Position numbers and translations under genes: made by a program. The notes under the pieces were generated by a model that searched no databases, was not told the DNA's origin, and saw nothing but the letters and a program-made list of their open reading frames with translations. DNA of 64,000 nucleotides from Solimonas sp041659605 (GTDB lineage Bacteria; Pseudomonadota; Gammaproteobacteria; Nevskiales; Nevskiaceae), in the NCBI GenBank assembly GCA_041659605.1, contig JBAZXW010000011.1:46864-110863 (forward strand), given 5' to 3'. Shown here in pieces: positions 8,517 to 17,410 of this stretch. Within the stretch, counting starts at the first letter, position 1. Every line of letters begins with the position of its first letter.

Positions 8517-9329
8517 TCAAGCAAAGGCTTCCTCGCCCATCAGCGTCGTGCGGTGCATGAGGCGGCCCGAGTCGGCCGAATACGGCTCGGCCCGGTGCAG
8601 CACGCCAGTGTTGTCCCAGATGAGCAGATCGCCCACATCCCATTCGTGCCGATAGACGAAGCGAGGCTGTGTCGTCCACTCCACCAATTCCTGCAGCAGG
8701 GCCTGCCCCGCCGCCCGCTCCATGCCGACGACGTGCGAGGCATGGCAGCCGATGACCAGCGACTTGCGACCCGACCGGTGGGTCCAGACCAGCCTGTGAA
8801 CCTTGTCCGGCCGCTGGCGCCAGTCCGCCAGATGGTCTTCGCTCGCCTCGATCCCGGCGCGCCGCATCGATGTCTCGACGCTATGGACGACCTCAAGCCC
8901 GTCGATCCGGTCTTTCATGCCTTGCGACAATTCCTCGTACGCCAGGTAGGAGTTTGCGAACTCCGTTCGACCGCCGACTTTCGACAGAACCCTGCCGCTC
9001 AGCAGGGACGCGAATACCGGCGTGTCTTCGTGCGTCCCGTCCAGATGCCAGAGGAAGGAACCTTTCAGGTAGTCCGCCCGCGGACTGACGCGCGAATCGA
9101 GCGTGATCTTGTAGACGCCACGTTCGCCCTCAGCGCGCACGCTGCCCATCAGCGAAGCGAGCGTCCGCTGTTGCTCGTCGCTGAGGTGGATCTTCTTGAA
9201 GACCAGCACGCCGCGCCGCACGAGCAGCTGGCGCAGTTCGCCGGCTACCGATGGCGTGAGCAGGCTCGCGACATCGGTATCGATTCTGGACGCAATGCTG
9301 GCCGTCAAAGCCTCGGCGGAAATCGTCAT
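8517..9329 (-). CDS. TauD/TfdA-family 2-oxoglutarate Fe(II) dioxygenase
   Basis: The 270-residue protein has the facial triad HxD in WHLDGT (His95, Asp97) and distal His245 in TGVLHRAEPY. An Arg downstream (R256 or R260) would grip 2-oxoglutarate. Members hydroxylate or cleave taurine, phenoxyacetates and many hydrophobic substrates. The ATG at 9329 (AGAGGG 8 nt upstream) is preferred over an upstream in-frame start at 9374. It is the first gene of a leftward operon whose promoter carries a perfect TetR-type palindrome. A paralogue lies at 49642-50457. Confidence 0.9.
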   Translation of the reverse strand: MTISAEALTASIASRIDTDVASLLTPSVAGELRQLLVRRGVLVFKKIHLSDEQQRTLASLMGSVRAEGERGVYKITLDSRVSPRADYLKGSFLWHLDGTHEDTPVFASLLSGRVLSKVGGRTEFANSYLAYEELSQGMKDRIDGLEVVHSVETSMRRAGIEASEDHLADWRQRPDKVHRLVWTHRSGRKSLVIGCHASHVVGMERAAGQALLQELVEWTTQPRFVYRHEWDVGDLLIWDNTGVLHRAEPYSADSGRLMHRTTLMGEEAFA

Positions 9330-9380
9330 CTCGACAGCCCTCTGGCGATGGCCCGACCGCGGGAATCGCGGCAACGACAG

Positions 9381-9410
9381 TAATAGTACCGTTTGGTACT
9401 ATTAAGTCAA
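9381..9410 (-). promoter_or_regulatory. TauD-operon promoter overlapped by TetR-type operator
   Basis: A perfect palindrome with arms TAATAGTACC and GGTACTATTA around GTTT occupies 9381-9404. On the minus strand TTGACT (complement of 9405-9410) and TACTAT (complement of 9383-9388) form a -35/-10 pair with 16-bp spacing. The operator therefore fills the promoter spacer and -10. The TetR-family gene stops just upstream at 9418, and a near-identical operator lies at 13566-13589. Repression by the neighbouring TetR protein is a strong inference. Confidence 0.85.
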
Positions 9411-9417
9411 GGGCACG

Positions 9418-10089
9418 TCACCAGCCGCTGCGTCCGGAGGTCAGTAGGCGCACGGCGCGATCGACCCATTTCTTGCGTGCCGCCGGACTGACCGGGCCAC
9501 TCGCAAGCAGGGCATTCGCGTACCACCCACGCAGCATGTAGATGAAGGCTTCGGCCACCACGTCGGGCTCGCGACAGCGTATCCCGTCGGTGTCGGCACA
9601 CTCCGCGATGAAACGCGAAATCCGCTGCACGCCCAGCCGGGTGCGCTCGACCGCAGCGTCGGCCAGCTCGGGGAATCGAGGAGATTCGCTCGAGATCAGG
9701 CGGTTCACCTCGAGCAGGCCGCCCTGCAGGCTCGACTCGAGCATGCGGTTCCCGTAAGCCTTCAATCCTTCTTCGAGATCATGTTTCTCGGCGGCGTCCT
9801 TGAGCACTTCCGCGGGGTCGATCCGACTGATCTGCTCGCGCATGATGGCGCGGAACAGCTGTTCCTTGGATGCATACCTGGAATAGAACGTCGCCTTGGA
9901 AACGCGGGCGGTCTTCGCCATGCGCGTGAGCGAAGCGGCGCCGTACCCGTGCTCGATGAACTCGCCGAGCGCCACGTCGAGCAATCGGGCCTCGAGCAGC
10001 GCGACATCTTCCTGCTTCGGCCGGCCTCTTGGGCGCCGCGTCTGACGCGATACGCTGCGTGTTGCCGCCGGGGTCGTCGATCTGGGCAC
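9418..10089 (-). CDS. TetR/AcrR-family transcriptional regulator
   Basis: The 223-residue protein has a basic N-terminal arm (RQTRRPRGRPKQED) and a TetR helix-turn-helix, IEHGYGAASLTRMAKTARVS then KATFYSRYASKEQLF (about 43-77). A helical ligand-binding domain follows. It starts at GTG 10089, 4 bp after the CMD gene, and is the third gene of the TonB receptor operon. Palindromes of matching design lie immediately downstream (9381-9404) and in front of its own operon (13566-13589). It is therefore probably an autorepressor and the local regulator of uptake and catabolic genes, relieved by a pathway metabolite. Confidence 0.92.
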   Translation of the reverse strand: MPRSTTPAATRSVSRQTRRPRGRPKQEDVALLEARLLDVALGEFIEHGYGAASLTRMAKTARVSKATFYSRYASKEQLFRAIMREQISRIDPAEVLKDAAEKHDLEEGLKAYGNRMLESSLQGGLLEVNRLISSESPRFPELADAAVERTRLGVQRISRFIAECADTDGIRCREPDVVAEAFIYMLRGWYANALLASGPVSPAARKKWVDRAVRLLTSGRSGW

Positions 10090-10093
10090 TCTG

Positions 10094-10723
10094 TCAGGTC
10101 TCAGGCAGGTCTCTCGCCGCTTGCGCGTGCATTCTGGCTAATGTCGTCGCGGCGAGCGGTTCGACGCCGTTTTCCAAACCGATTTCGAAGCTCGCTGCGA
10201 GCATGGCCAGAATATCGTAGCAGCCGACGGTGAACAGCAGATCCATCATCTGCCGGGCATCGAAGTGCTCGGCGAGCCGGATTCGCGTCGCGGCCGATAT
10301 GGCTGCTTGCCAGTGCAACTCGTCGACCGCGCGCAACAGGGCGGCATCGGCCGGAGCCCAGGGACCCACTGCCCCGTCCTGAATCCTTGTGAGCTCTTCG
10401 TCATCGAGGCCGGCTCGCCGCCCGAGTATCAGATGCTGAGTGAACTCGTATTCGGATCGGCGCAGCCAGCTGATGCGCAGGATCGCCAGCTCTCGCGCCC
10501 GGCGCGACAGCGTGCTCGCGGCCACGACGTGGTTGTTGAAGGTCAGAAATGCCTTGGCCAGACCCGGATGATTCACCAGCATGCCGAGGATGTTGCGCCC
10601 GCGCGCATCGCCATCCGGCCAGTTCGACAGCACGAAATCGCGGCCGCCCGGAAACGCGGCCAGGGCATCCAGCGCTGCGGCGTCCCATTCGGACGGCAGT
10701 CGCGGTTCGGGCAGGGTATTCAA
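10094..10723 (-). CDS. Carboxymuconolactone decarboxylase (AhpD-like) family protein
   Basis: This all-helical protein of 209 residues has the CMD/AhpD core LSRRARELAILRISWLRRSEYEFTQH at about 73-98. The AhpD peroxidatic CxxC is absent; EYEFTQH occupies that position, as in the decarboxylase or uncharacterised branch. Another conserved segment, FTVGCYDILAMLAASFEIGLE, is near 164-184. The start appears to be TTG 10723 with CGGAG upstream. It lies between the TonB receptor and TetR genes and is probably co-transcribed with them. The reaction is unknown. Confidence 0.85.
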   Translation of the reverse strand: MNTLPEPRLPSEWDAAALDALAAFPGGRDFVLSNWPDGDARGRNILGMLVNHPGLAKAFLTFNNHVVAASTLSRRARELAILRISWLRRSEYEFTQHLILGRRAGLDDEELTRIQDGAVGPWAPADAALLRAVDELHWQAAISAATRIRLAEHFDARQMMDLLFTVGCYDILAMLAASFEIGLENGVEPLAATTLARMHAQAARDLPET

Positions 10724-10775
10724 AGGTGGAGTCTCCGAGGCAGATCGACGACGCGCGACCGTGCGCTGACGCGTG

Positions 10776-13523
10776 TCAGAAGTTGTATCTGAGCCGGGCG
10801 CCGAACATGCGCGGCTGCCCCAGCGCGCGCGAGTCGATGCCGAGGGGACGGTAGGTGCCGCTCACGTAGGTGACGTATTGCCGATCCAGCAGATTGGTGC
10901 CGAATGCGACCAGGGACAGGGAACTGCCGAAGACTTCGTCCCAGCTCAGGTTGGCGTTGAAGATGCCGAAGTCGTCGAGCACCGCGTGCGGCGTCTGGCT
11001 GCTCCCGGCGACGCGCTGATGGCCCGTGTAGGCGTAGGTCAGACCCAGGTTCGTCAGGCCCAGCCTCTCCGGCACGGGCAGGAAAACGTTGACATTGGCC
11101 ACGGCGGAATGATCCGGCGCGTAGGGCAGCTCGTCGCCGACTTCAGCGATCGGCGTGCAGGTGAACCCCGCGATCGCCCCACCGGCCGTCCGGACGCGTT
11201 CGCAGAACTCGGCGGATTCCACGAGCTCGGTGTCGAGAAACGAGTAAGACAAGCTTGTGGACAGAAACTCGAAAGGCTGGAAGAACGCCTCGACTTCGGC
11301 GCCGCGGGATTTGCCTTTACCGGCGTTGAAGATGGCGCTGGTCGGCCCGGACGTCGTGGAAACGTAGCCAGCCTGCAGCTGCATGTCCGTCAGCGTGTTG
11401 TCGAAGATCGCCACATTGAAACGGCCGGGAACGGGGCCGTCGAAACTGCTCTTGAGGCCGATCTCGAAGGTGTCCACGGTTTCCGGTTCGTGAAAGTCCA
11501 CACCCGGATCGGCGGTGATGTTGGTGTTGCCCTGGCGATAGCCGCGCGTGTATTTCGCGTAGGTCATCACTTCCGGCCAGGGATGGTAGTTGAACTCCAG
11601 CATGCCGGTCGGAGCCGTGCTCCTGAGGCTGGGCGTCTGAACGGTGACCGTGGGAGCCTGCTGCACGCTGAGCGCGTAACGGTACAAGGTCTTGATGCCC
11701 TCGGCCTCGGTCTCGTCCCAGGTGTAACGCAGCCCCAGAGTCGCGCTCAGCGAGTCCAGGAAGTCGAACGTTCCCTGTGCGTAGAGGGCCTGGTTCAGAT
11801 AGTTCGTTTTGACGCGGTAGGCCAGCACGCCGCCGACCATGCCCTGAAAAGGATCGAAGCAGTCGAACTGAGAGGGATCGCCCTCCAGCGTCTTGACGTC
11901 GCAGTACGCCAGCGACGACGACCGGTTGCCGGACCAGCCGTCCGGCATGCTTTTCTCGTAGTAGGCGCCGGCCTGCCAGACCAGCCGCCGGTCCATGCTG
12001 TCGCCCTGAAGCTGGAGTTCCTCGACCACGCTCTGCTGACTGGTCACCGGTATGTCGGGATCGACGATGCTGACCCCGATGGTCAGCTCGCGCGCGCCGC
12101 TGGCGTCGGTGGGATCGGGAAAGTAGGTGCCGAAAATGGACGACCCGTTCTCGGTGTAGAGGTGCGAGTAGGCGAAAATGTTTCTGAACCGGAGCCCTTC
12201 AGCAACCTCCCAGGTGGTGGTGTTGATCAGGCGCCGCTCCTTGATCCGTGTCACGGCTGTCTTCACCGTGCTCACGACATCGTAGAAACCGTTCTGGCCC
12301 GCGGCCGCCTGGTCGGCCAGCTGCTGCTCGCAGGACTGGAAGGTCAGCAACGCCAACGGACTGCCGAGCGGCACGCCGGGAACCGGATTGACGGGATCGA
12401 TGGCGCCGGTGAGCAACGCGGGGAGCGATGCGATCAATTCGTCAATGTCGTACTGGCTCGGATCCGTCAGCCGCGGCACCGGGTTGCTGCAGTCGAACAG
12501 TTGCGCGGTGTAGCCGTTCGAGTCCGAGTTCACCATCGACAGGATGGTGTAATTCTCGATCGCTTCGGTCACGTCCCAGACGGCGCTGAGGCGCCCCGAG
12601 GTGTAATCAACGTCACCGAGCTGGTCCACGCCGATGCCGCTGACGTTGTTGAGAATGCCATCACGCTGGTTGTGATCCACGCCGAAGCGCAACTTGAGCG
12701 AATCGGATACCGGCAGGTTGAGCACGCCCTGCCCGCGCAGCCCATCGAAGTTCGCCGGACTGAACTCGACATGGCCGCTGAATTCGTCAGTGGGCCGTTG
12801 CGGCACCAGCAGGATTGCGCCGCCCGTCGTGTTGCGGCCGAACACAGTGCCTTGCGGTCCTTTCAGAACCTGGATGTTCTGCAGGTCGAACAGGGCGCCC
12901 GGACCGGCGCCGTCACCGGAGGTCTGCGTGCTTTGGCCGCGCGGAGCCACGACCTCCGCGAAGTAGACCGCCACCGATGCGGTGGTGCGCAGATCCTGGG
13001 TGAAGCCGCGGATCGTGAAAGCCGCGTTATCCGGTCCGAAGCGCGTATTAACCTGCAGCGATGGCGTGTATTTCGCCAGATCCGCCGAGTTGGTCATGTT
13101 CGCGTTCGAGATCTGCTTCTGATCGAACACCGTGATGGAGATCGGCACGTCCTGGATGTTCTCCTCGCGACGTTGCGCGGTAACGACGATCTCCTCGACG
13201 AGCGATCTTTTCGCACCGCGGGTCTCCGCCGGGACGGGCGGCGTCGGCTCCGGCAAGCGGATCACGTCCAGCGGCGCCGCCTCGCGGCCTGACGCGGACT
13301 CATCATCGGCCTGATCGGCGCGATCGCCAGTGTCTTCTCCTCCGCGCATTTCGGCTTCACTGTCGCCCAGCAATTCCGCGAGCTCGTCCGTGTCCTGATC
13401 CGATGCCTGCAGGGACGCCGCCGGCGCGAGAAGGCCCAAGCCTACTGCAAGGATACGAGCTGAATGCAGCAGGCCACGACAGATCAGACCCGGTGAATTT
13501 CGAAACCCTGAATGGGTGTGCAC
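10776..13523 (-). CDS. TonB-dependent outer-membrane receptor
   Basis: The protein of about 915 residues has an N-terminal signal sequence (hydrophobic LLHSARILAVGLGLLAPAAS), an acidic linker, a TonB-box-like VEEIVVTAQRRE (about 109-120), a plug domain with RGFTQD and VLKGPQGTVFGRNTTGGAI, and a large barrel ending in LRYNF with terminal Phe. I chose GTG 13523, which has CGGGGGAG upstream. A TTG at 13565 abuts the operator and has no ribosome site. It should import a substrate too large for porins. It heads an operon with the CMD and TetR genes. A close paralogue lies at 43189-45951. Confidence 0.92.
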   Translation of the reverse strand: MHTHSGFRNSPGLICRGLLHSARILAVGLGLLAPAASLQASDQDTDELAELLGDSEAEMRGGEDTGDRADQADDESASGREAAPLDVIRLPEPTPPVPAETRGAKRSLVEEIVVTAQRREENIQDVPISITVFDQKQISNANMTNSADLAKYTPSLQVNTRFGPDNAAFTIRGFTQDLRTTASVAVYFAEVVAPRGQSTQTSGDGAGPGALFDLQNIQVLKGPQGTVFGRNTTGGAILLVPQRPTDEFSGHVEFSPANFDGLRGQGVLNLPVSDSLKLRFGVDHNQRDGILNNVSGIGVDQLGDVDYTSGRLSAVWDVTEAIENYTILSMVNSDSNGYTAQLFDCSNPVPRLTDPSQYDIDELIASLPALLTGAIDPVNPVPGVPLGSPLALLTFQSCEQQLADQAAAGQNGFYDVVSTVKTAVTRIKERRLINTTTWEVAEGLRFRNIFAYSHLYTENGSSIFGTYFPDPTDASGARELTIGVSIVDPDIPVTSQQSVVEELQLQGDSMDRRLVWQAGAYYEKSMPDGWSGNRSSSLAYCDVKTLEGDPSQFDCFDPFQGMVGGVLAYRVKTNYLNQALYAQGTFDFLDSLSATLGLRYTWDETEAEGIKTLYRYALSVQQAPTVTVQTPSLRSTAPTGMLEFNYHPWPEVMTYAKYTRGYRQGNTNITADPGVDFHEPETVDTFEIGLKSSFDGPVPGRFNVAIFDNTLTDMQLQAGYVSTTSGPTSAIFNAGKGKSRGAEVEAFFQPFEFLSTSLSYSFLDTELVESAEFCERVRTAGGAIAGFTCTPIAEVGDELPYAPDHSAVANVNVFLPVPERLGLTNLGLTYAYTGHQRVAGSSQTPHAVLDDFGIFNANLSWDEVFGSSLSLVAFGTNLLDRQYVTYVSGTYRPLGIDSRALGQPRMFGARLRYNF

Positions 13524-13542
13524 TTTGCGCTTCTCCCCCGGC

Positions 13543-13591
13543 TTGACACGAATCGTCCGGATCAATAATAGTACCGTCTGGTACCATTATA
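13543..13591. promoter_or_regulatory. Divergent promoter region with TetR-type operator
   Basis: The palindrome at 13566-13589 has arms TAATAGTACC and GGTACCATTA around GTCT, one mismatch from perfect. It has the same half-sites as 9381-9404. Rightward, TTGACA at 13543-13548 with 17-bp spacing places the -10 (13566-13571) inside the operator. Leftward, a perfect TATAAT (complement of 13586-13591) also overlaps it, although its -35 is weak. One bound repressor could therefore block both the TonB receptor operon and the AveC-like/MoxR/VWA operon. Confidence 0.82.
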
Positions 13592-13687
13592 TTGGTGCGC
13601 TTGAGTTTGAATGGCAAGACGGCCGTCACCTGGCGTCCGCCGGGATCATCCAGCGCGCCGCTGCTCATCCGGAAAGGAGACGATTTC

Positions 13688-14860
13688 ATGAGCGGAACAT
13701 CGAGCAGAAAGAACGCGCCCTATGTCACCGAGTCGCTCGGCGGAGCGGCGTCGCTCGGCATTCAGGCCCAGTCCGCGATCAAGCCCATCCATATCTGGGC
13801 CTTCGTCGGCGGTGCGATTCTCCTTCTCCAGCTGTATGTGTGGATCAGCTGGGTGACCGGCCCGTACTTCGTGCGGGTGCCCGCTGGGCCCAGTGATCCG
13901 CCGATGTTCATGAAGGTCATCCTCGTCACCTGGACGACCGTCATCATGGCCGGCCTGCCGGCCGGCATCTGGTGGTTCATCGTCAGGCCTTGGCGACGGG
14001 AACGACGCATCACCACCGACGGCATGCTGCTGGTGGCCTGCGGCTTGCTCTTTTTTCAGGATCCCCTGCTGAATTACTTCAACACTTGGAGCACCTACAA
14101 CACCTGGATGTGGAACCGCGGCTCGTGGGTCAAGGACGTTCCGGGCTGGGTGTCTTACGGCGAACCCGGGCGGATGATGGCCGAACCGCTGTTGATGAAC
14201 GCGCCGGGTTACTCATACGGCGTGCTGCTGTGCACGATCCTGGGATGCTGGATCATGCGCCGCGCCAAGGCGCGCTGGCCGAACATCAACAACATCGGAC
14301 TGATCGGCGTCCTGGTTGTGTGGACGTTCTTCTTCGATCTGGTCATCGAGGGCCTGTTCCTGATGCCCATGGGGTTGTTCACGTACCCCGGTGCCATCCG
14401 GTCCCTTTCGATCAATGCGGACACGTATTACCAGTGGCCGATCTATGAGGGGCTGATGTGGGGTGGCGTACAGGCGGGCCTGTGTTCCCTGCGCTACTTC
14501 ACCGACGATCGAGGCCGGACCTTCGTCGAGCGTGGCCTCGAGCACGTCCAAGGCGGGTTCGTGAAGCAGCAGCTCACCCGCTTCCTCGCTATCTTCGCGG
14601 CCTGCGCCCTGTTCTTCTTCGTCTGCTACAACCTTCCCGCGCAGTGGTTTGCGCTGCACGCCGAGCCTTGGCCAGAAGACATCCAGAAGCGTTCGTACTT
14701 CACGATGGGCATCTGCGGTGAAGGCACCGACCGGCTGTGTCCCCATCCCGCGCTTCCGTTCCAGGGGACGAATTCCGCGTACATCGACGCAAACGGACAG
14801 GTGGTCTTACCCGAGGGCGTGGAACTGCCGAAGATCATTTCTTACGAGCGACCAAACTGA
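13688..14860 (+). CDS. AveC-like (spirocyclase AveC family) multi-pass membrane protein
   Basis: The 390-residue protein has about seven hydrophobic spans: HIWAFVGGAILLLQLYVWIS, VILVTWTTVIMAGLPAGIWW, GMLLVACGLLFF, YSYGVLLCTILGCWIM, the Trp/Phe-rich stretch after NIGLIG, YEGLMWGGVQAGLC and FLAIFAACALFFFVCYNLPA. Motifs such as FFQDPLLNYFNTWSTYNTW and YYQWPIYEGLMWG match my recollection of the AveC-like family, named after the avermectin spirocyclase. Its close relatives are mostly uncharacterised actinobacterial proteins. The ATG at 13688 has AAAGGAGA upstream. It is followed 1 bp later by the MoxR gene and shares a divergent, operator-bearing promoter with the TonB receptor. Enzymatic role unknown. 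Confidence 0.7.
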   Translation: MSGTSSRKNAPYVTESLGGAASLGIQAQSAIKPIHIWAFVGGAILLLQLYVWISWVTGPYFVRVPAGPSDPPMFMKVILVTWTTVIMAGLPAGIWWFIVRPWRRERRITTDGMLLVACGLLFFQDPLLNYFNTWSTYNTWMWNRGSWVKDVPGWVSYGEPGRMMAEPLLMNAPGYSYGVLLCTILGCWIMRRAKARWPNINNIGLIGVLVVWTFFFDLVIEGLFLMPMGLFTYPGAIRSLSINADTYYQWPIYEGLMWGGVQAGLCSLRYFTDDRGRTFVERGLEHVQGGFVKQQLTRFLAIFAACALFFFVCYNLPAQWFALHAEPWPEDIQKRSYFTMGICGEGTDRLCPHPALPFQGTNSAYIDANGQVVLPEGVELPKIISYERPN

Positions 14861-14861
14861 C

Positions 14862-15680
14862 ATGTCGACCCCCTTCGCCACCGCTACCCGCTCTGCTGCG
14901 CAAGCCCCGTTCTACCGCGCGGTAGCCGACGAGGTGGAGGTGTTCCAGGCGGCCGCCCGCCGCGGCCTGCCGGTGCTGTTGAAAGGACCGACGGGCTGCG
15001 GCAAGACCCGCTTCGTCGAAGCCATGGCCCACGCAATCGGCCGCAAGCTCATCACCGTCGCCGGTCACGAGGACATGACGTCGGCCGATCTGGTGGGGCG
15101 CTTCCTGCTCAAGGGTGGCGAAACAGTCTGGGTCGACGGCCCCCTGACCCGGGCCGTGCGCGAGGGCGCGATCTGCTATCTGGACGAGATCGTCGAGGCG
15201 CGCCAGGACACGACCGTGGTCATCCATCCGCTGGCCGACCATCGCCGTGAACTGCCGCTCGACCGGCTCGGCACGAGCTTGAAGGCGGCGCCCGGGTTCC
15301 AGCTGGTGATCTCCTACAACCCGGGCTACCAGAGCGTCCTCAAGAACATCAAGGAATCGACGCGTCAGCGCTTCGTCGCCATCGAGCTCGATTTCCCGCC
15401 TGCGGAGATCGAGACAGAAGTGGTGGCACATGAGGCCGGCATCAACACCGAAACCGCGCGCACGCTCGTCAAGCTGGGCCAGGCCATCCGCAATCTGGAC
15501 GGCACGCCGCTGCGCGAAGTGTCCTCGACCCGGATGCTGATTCTTGCGGGCGGGCTCGTCGCCGAAGGGCTCCCGCTTCGCAGCGCAGTGCAGTCGGCCG
15601 TCGTCCGGGCGCTCTCCGACGATCCCGACATCGTGCGCGCGCTGAGCGAACTCGCCGACGCCGTCCTGCCCCGGTCGTGA
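14862..15680 (+). CDS. MoxR-type AAA+ ATPase (CbbQ/NirQ/NorQ branch)
   Basis: The 272-residue protein has Walker A GPTGCGKT (42-49), Walker B ICYLDE (104-109), sensor-1 region SYNP (151-154) and an arginine-finger segment STRQRF (166-171). Its small size and motif order match CbbQ/NorQ ATPases. These work with a VWA partner to insert cofactors into, or remodel, a metalloenzyme such as Rubisco or nitric-oxide reductase. The VWA partner is encoded next, overlapping by 4 bp. Neither Rubisco nor a nitric-oxide reductase is present, so the client is unknown. The adjacent AveC-like protein and nearby oxygenases are candidates. Confidence 0.9.
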   Translation: MSTPFATATRSAAQAPFYRAVADEVEVFQAAARRGLPVLLKGPTGCGKTRFVEAMAHAIGRKLITVAGHEDMTSADLVGRFLLKGGETVWVDGPLTRAVREGAICYLDEIVEARQDTTVVIHPLADHRRELPLDRLGTSLKAAPGFQLVISYNPGYQSVLKNIKESTRQRFVAIELDFPPAEIETEVVAHEAGINTETARTLVKLGQAIRNLDGTPLREVSSTRMLILAGGLVAEGLPLRSAVQSAVVRALSDDPDIVRALSELADAVLPRS

Positions 15681-17407
15681 CCGCCTCCGATCCGCACAGC
15701 CCGGACCGATTCAAGTTTCTCGCGACGTATCTGGCCGGCCGGCCGCTCGATATCGCCAAGGCGCCGCACGGCAAACCCGCGCACACGGACGGACAGTTCG
15801 TGTACGTGTCGCCCGGCAGCTCCGCCGACGAACAGCGCCGCGAGGTACTCCTCCAGAGTGCGCTGCTCGGAGCGGGCAGCCTCGACCGGCAACGGATCGG
15901 CAGCCTGCGCGGACGCCCGCAATTGGCCCGCCGCTACCTGGCGCTCGAAGGGCGTCGCGTGCTGGTGGAACTGGCCGCGCGTCTTCCGCTTGCCGCGGAC
16001 TTGCCCCTCGACACAGACCCGACCACGGCGTCCGCGGATGAGTCGCTGGCGGTCGCCAAGGGCCGAACGCCGGTCGCCGATCCTCCCGTATGGTTCGGCG
16101 TCATCCGCCCTTCCCGCTTGCTGGTGGCCGAAGCCAGACGTGGTTCGGAAGCCACAAAAAACGAGCTGCGCTTGAACTTCGAACCCACCGAAGTCCCCGA
16201 ATCCGACGACGATGGTGACGAAGAGCGCAGCGAGGGCAGCAAGCTGCTGCGGCTGTTCGAGAACCCGCTGTTCAACTCGCAGGCGCTCTCGGATCACTTT
16301 CGCAAGATGTTCAGCAAATCCCGTTCGGCCAGCGACGGCGCCGCCGGCGCCGAATTGCAGGTGCGCGCGATTCGCCGCGTGGATCGTGTCGGCGACAAGG
16401 CCCGACCCTTGCCTACCCCGATTCACTTCGCCGCCGGCGGCACACCCGGCGCCGCCGTCGGCGTGGGCGGCGCCTTGTATCCGGAGTGGGATGTCTTCAG
16501 CGGCGAGTATCGTCCCGACTGGTGCCGCGTTATCGATTTTCCGCTGACCACCGCGGCCGACATCTCCGCCGCGGCCGTTGCGCACGACGAGCTGCTGCGG
16601 CGGCGCCTGACCCGCATCGGACTCGGCCCCAAGGTCCTGCGCCGACGCGCCGACGGCGACGACATCGACCTCGAAGCCCTGATCGATCTGTCCATCGACC
16701 TGCGCTCGGGCCACTCTCCGCCCGAACACATTTACGTGGAACGCCGCAAGCTGGATCGCAACCTCGGCGTGCTGATCCTCGTCGATGCTTCCGGCTCCGC
16801 GACCGACACCGACACGAACGGCCTGACCGTCCACGACCATCAACGACGCGCCGCGGCCACGCTGGCTGCCACGCTGGAGGAGCTGGGCGATCGCGTCGCC
16901 GTGTACGGTTTCCGCTCGCATGGCCGCCACGCCGTTCACCTTCCGGCCATCAAGCCCTTCGGACACCGTTTCGGCGCTGTCGGCAGGGCGCGACTCAACC
17001 GGCTCCAGCCGTCGGGCTACACGCGCCTCGGGGCCGGCATCCGCGGCGCCGGCCAAATCCTCAAGACCGAGGCTGGAACGCCTAACCGCCTGCTGCTGGT
17101 TCTCTCGGACGGATTCCCCTACGACGACGGCTACGAGGCACGCTATGCCGAAGCCGACTCCCGCAAGGCGCTCGAGGAACTGCGCGACGACGGCGTCGCC
17201 TGTTTGTGCCTGTCCATCGGCGCCACCACCTCGCCCGACGCGCTGCACCGCGTCTTCGGCTCCGCCAGCCATGCCAGCGCCCCTGCCTTGGCCGAGCTCA
17301 GCCCGCGGATGGACGAGCTGTTTCTCGCCGCGCTGAAGGAACTCGCCGCACCGAAGCCACGCAATCCGCGTCGGCCCGGACTCCCGCTGCAAACACATCG
17401 AGGCTGA
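15677..17407 (+). CDS. VWA-domain protein, NorD/CbbO-like
   Basis: The 576-residue protein starts at GTG 15677, overlapping the MoxR stop (GTGA). An N-terminal helical region (1-170) is followed by an acidic segment near 174-187 and a C-terminal von Willebrand A domain from about 362. The MIDAS motif is complete: DASGS (370-374), the Thr in SGYTRLGAG and the Asp in LVLSDGFPYDD. NorD/CbbO proteins have the same layout and act with their MoxR ATPase as a metalloenzyme activase. An intact MIDAS suggests it docks a client protein through a divalent cation. Confidence 0.88.
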   Translation: MTASDPHSPDRFKFLATYLAGRPLDIAKAPHGKPAHTDGQFVYVSPGSSADEQRREVLLQSALLGAGSLDRQRIGSLRGRPQLARRYLALEGRRVLVELAARLPLAADLPLDTDPTTASADESLAVAKGRTPVADPPVWFGVIRPSRLLVAEARRGSEATKNELRLNFEPTEVPESDDDGDEERSEGSKLLRLFENPLFNSQALSDHFRKMFSKSRSASDGAAGAELQVRAIRRVDRVGDKARPLPTPIHFAAGGTPGAAVGVGGALYPEWDVFSGEYRPDWCRVIDFPLTTAADISAAAVAHDELLRRRLTRIGLGPKVLRRRADGDDIDLEALIDLSIDLRSGHSPPEHIYVERRKLDRNLGVLILVDASGSATDTDTNGLTVHDHQRRAAATLAATLEELGDRVAVYGFRSHGRHAVHLPAIKPFGHRFGAVGRARLNRLQPSGYTRLGAGIRGAGQILKTEAGTPNRLLLVLSDGFPYDDGYEARYAEADSRKALEELRDDGVACLCLSIGATTSPDALHRVFGSASHASAPALAELSPRMDELFLAALKELAAPKPRNPRRPGLPLQTHRG

Positions 17408-17410
17408 ACC

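Noticed and set aside
10773..13292. Long rightward open frame opposite the TonB receptor gene (839 codons)
   Set aside because: It lacks any recognisable domain, is rich in Arg/His/Val/Glu as expected from an antisense reading of GC-rich DNA, and the opposite strand clearly encodes a TonB receptor.
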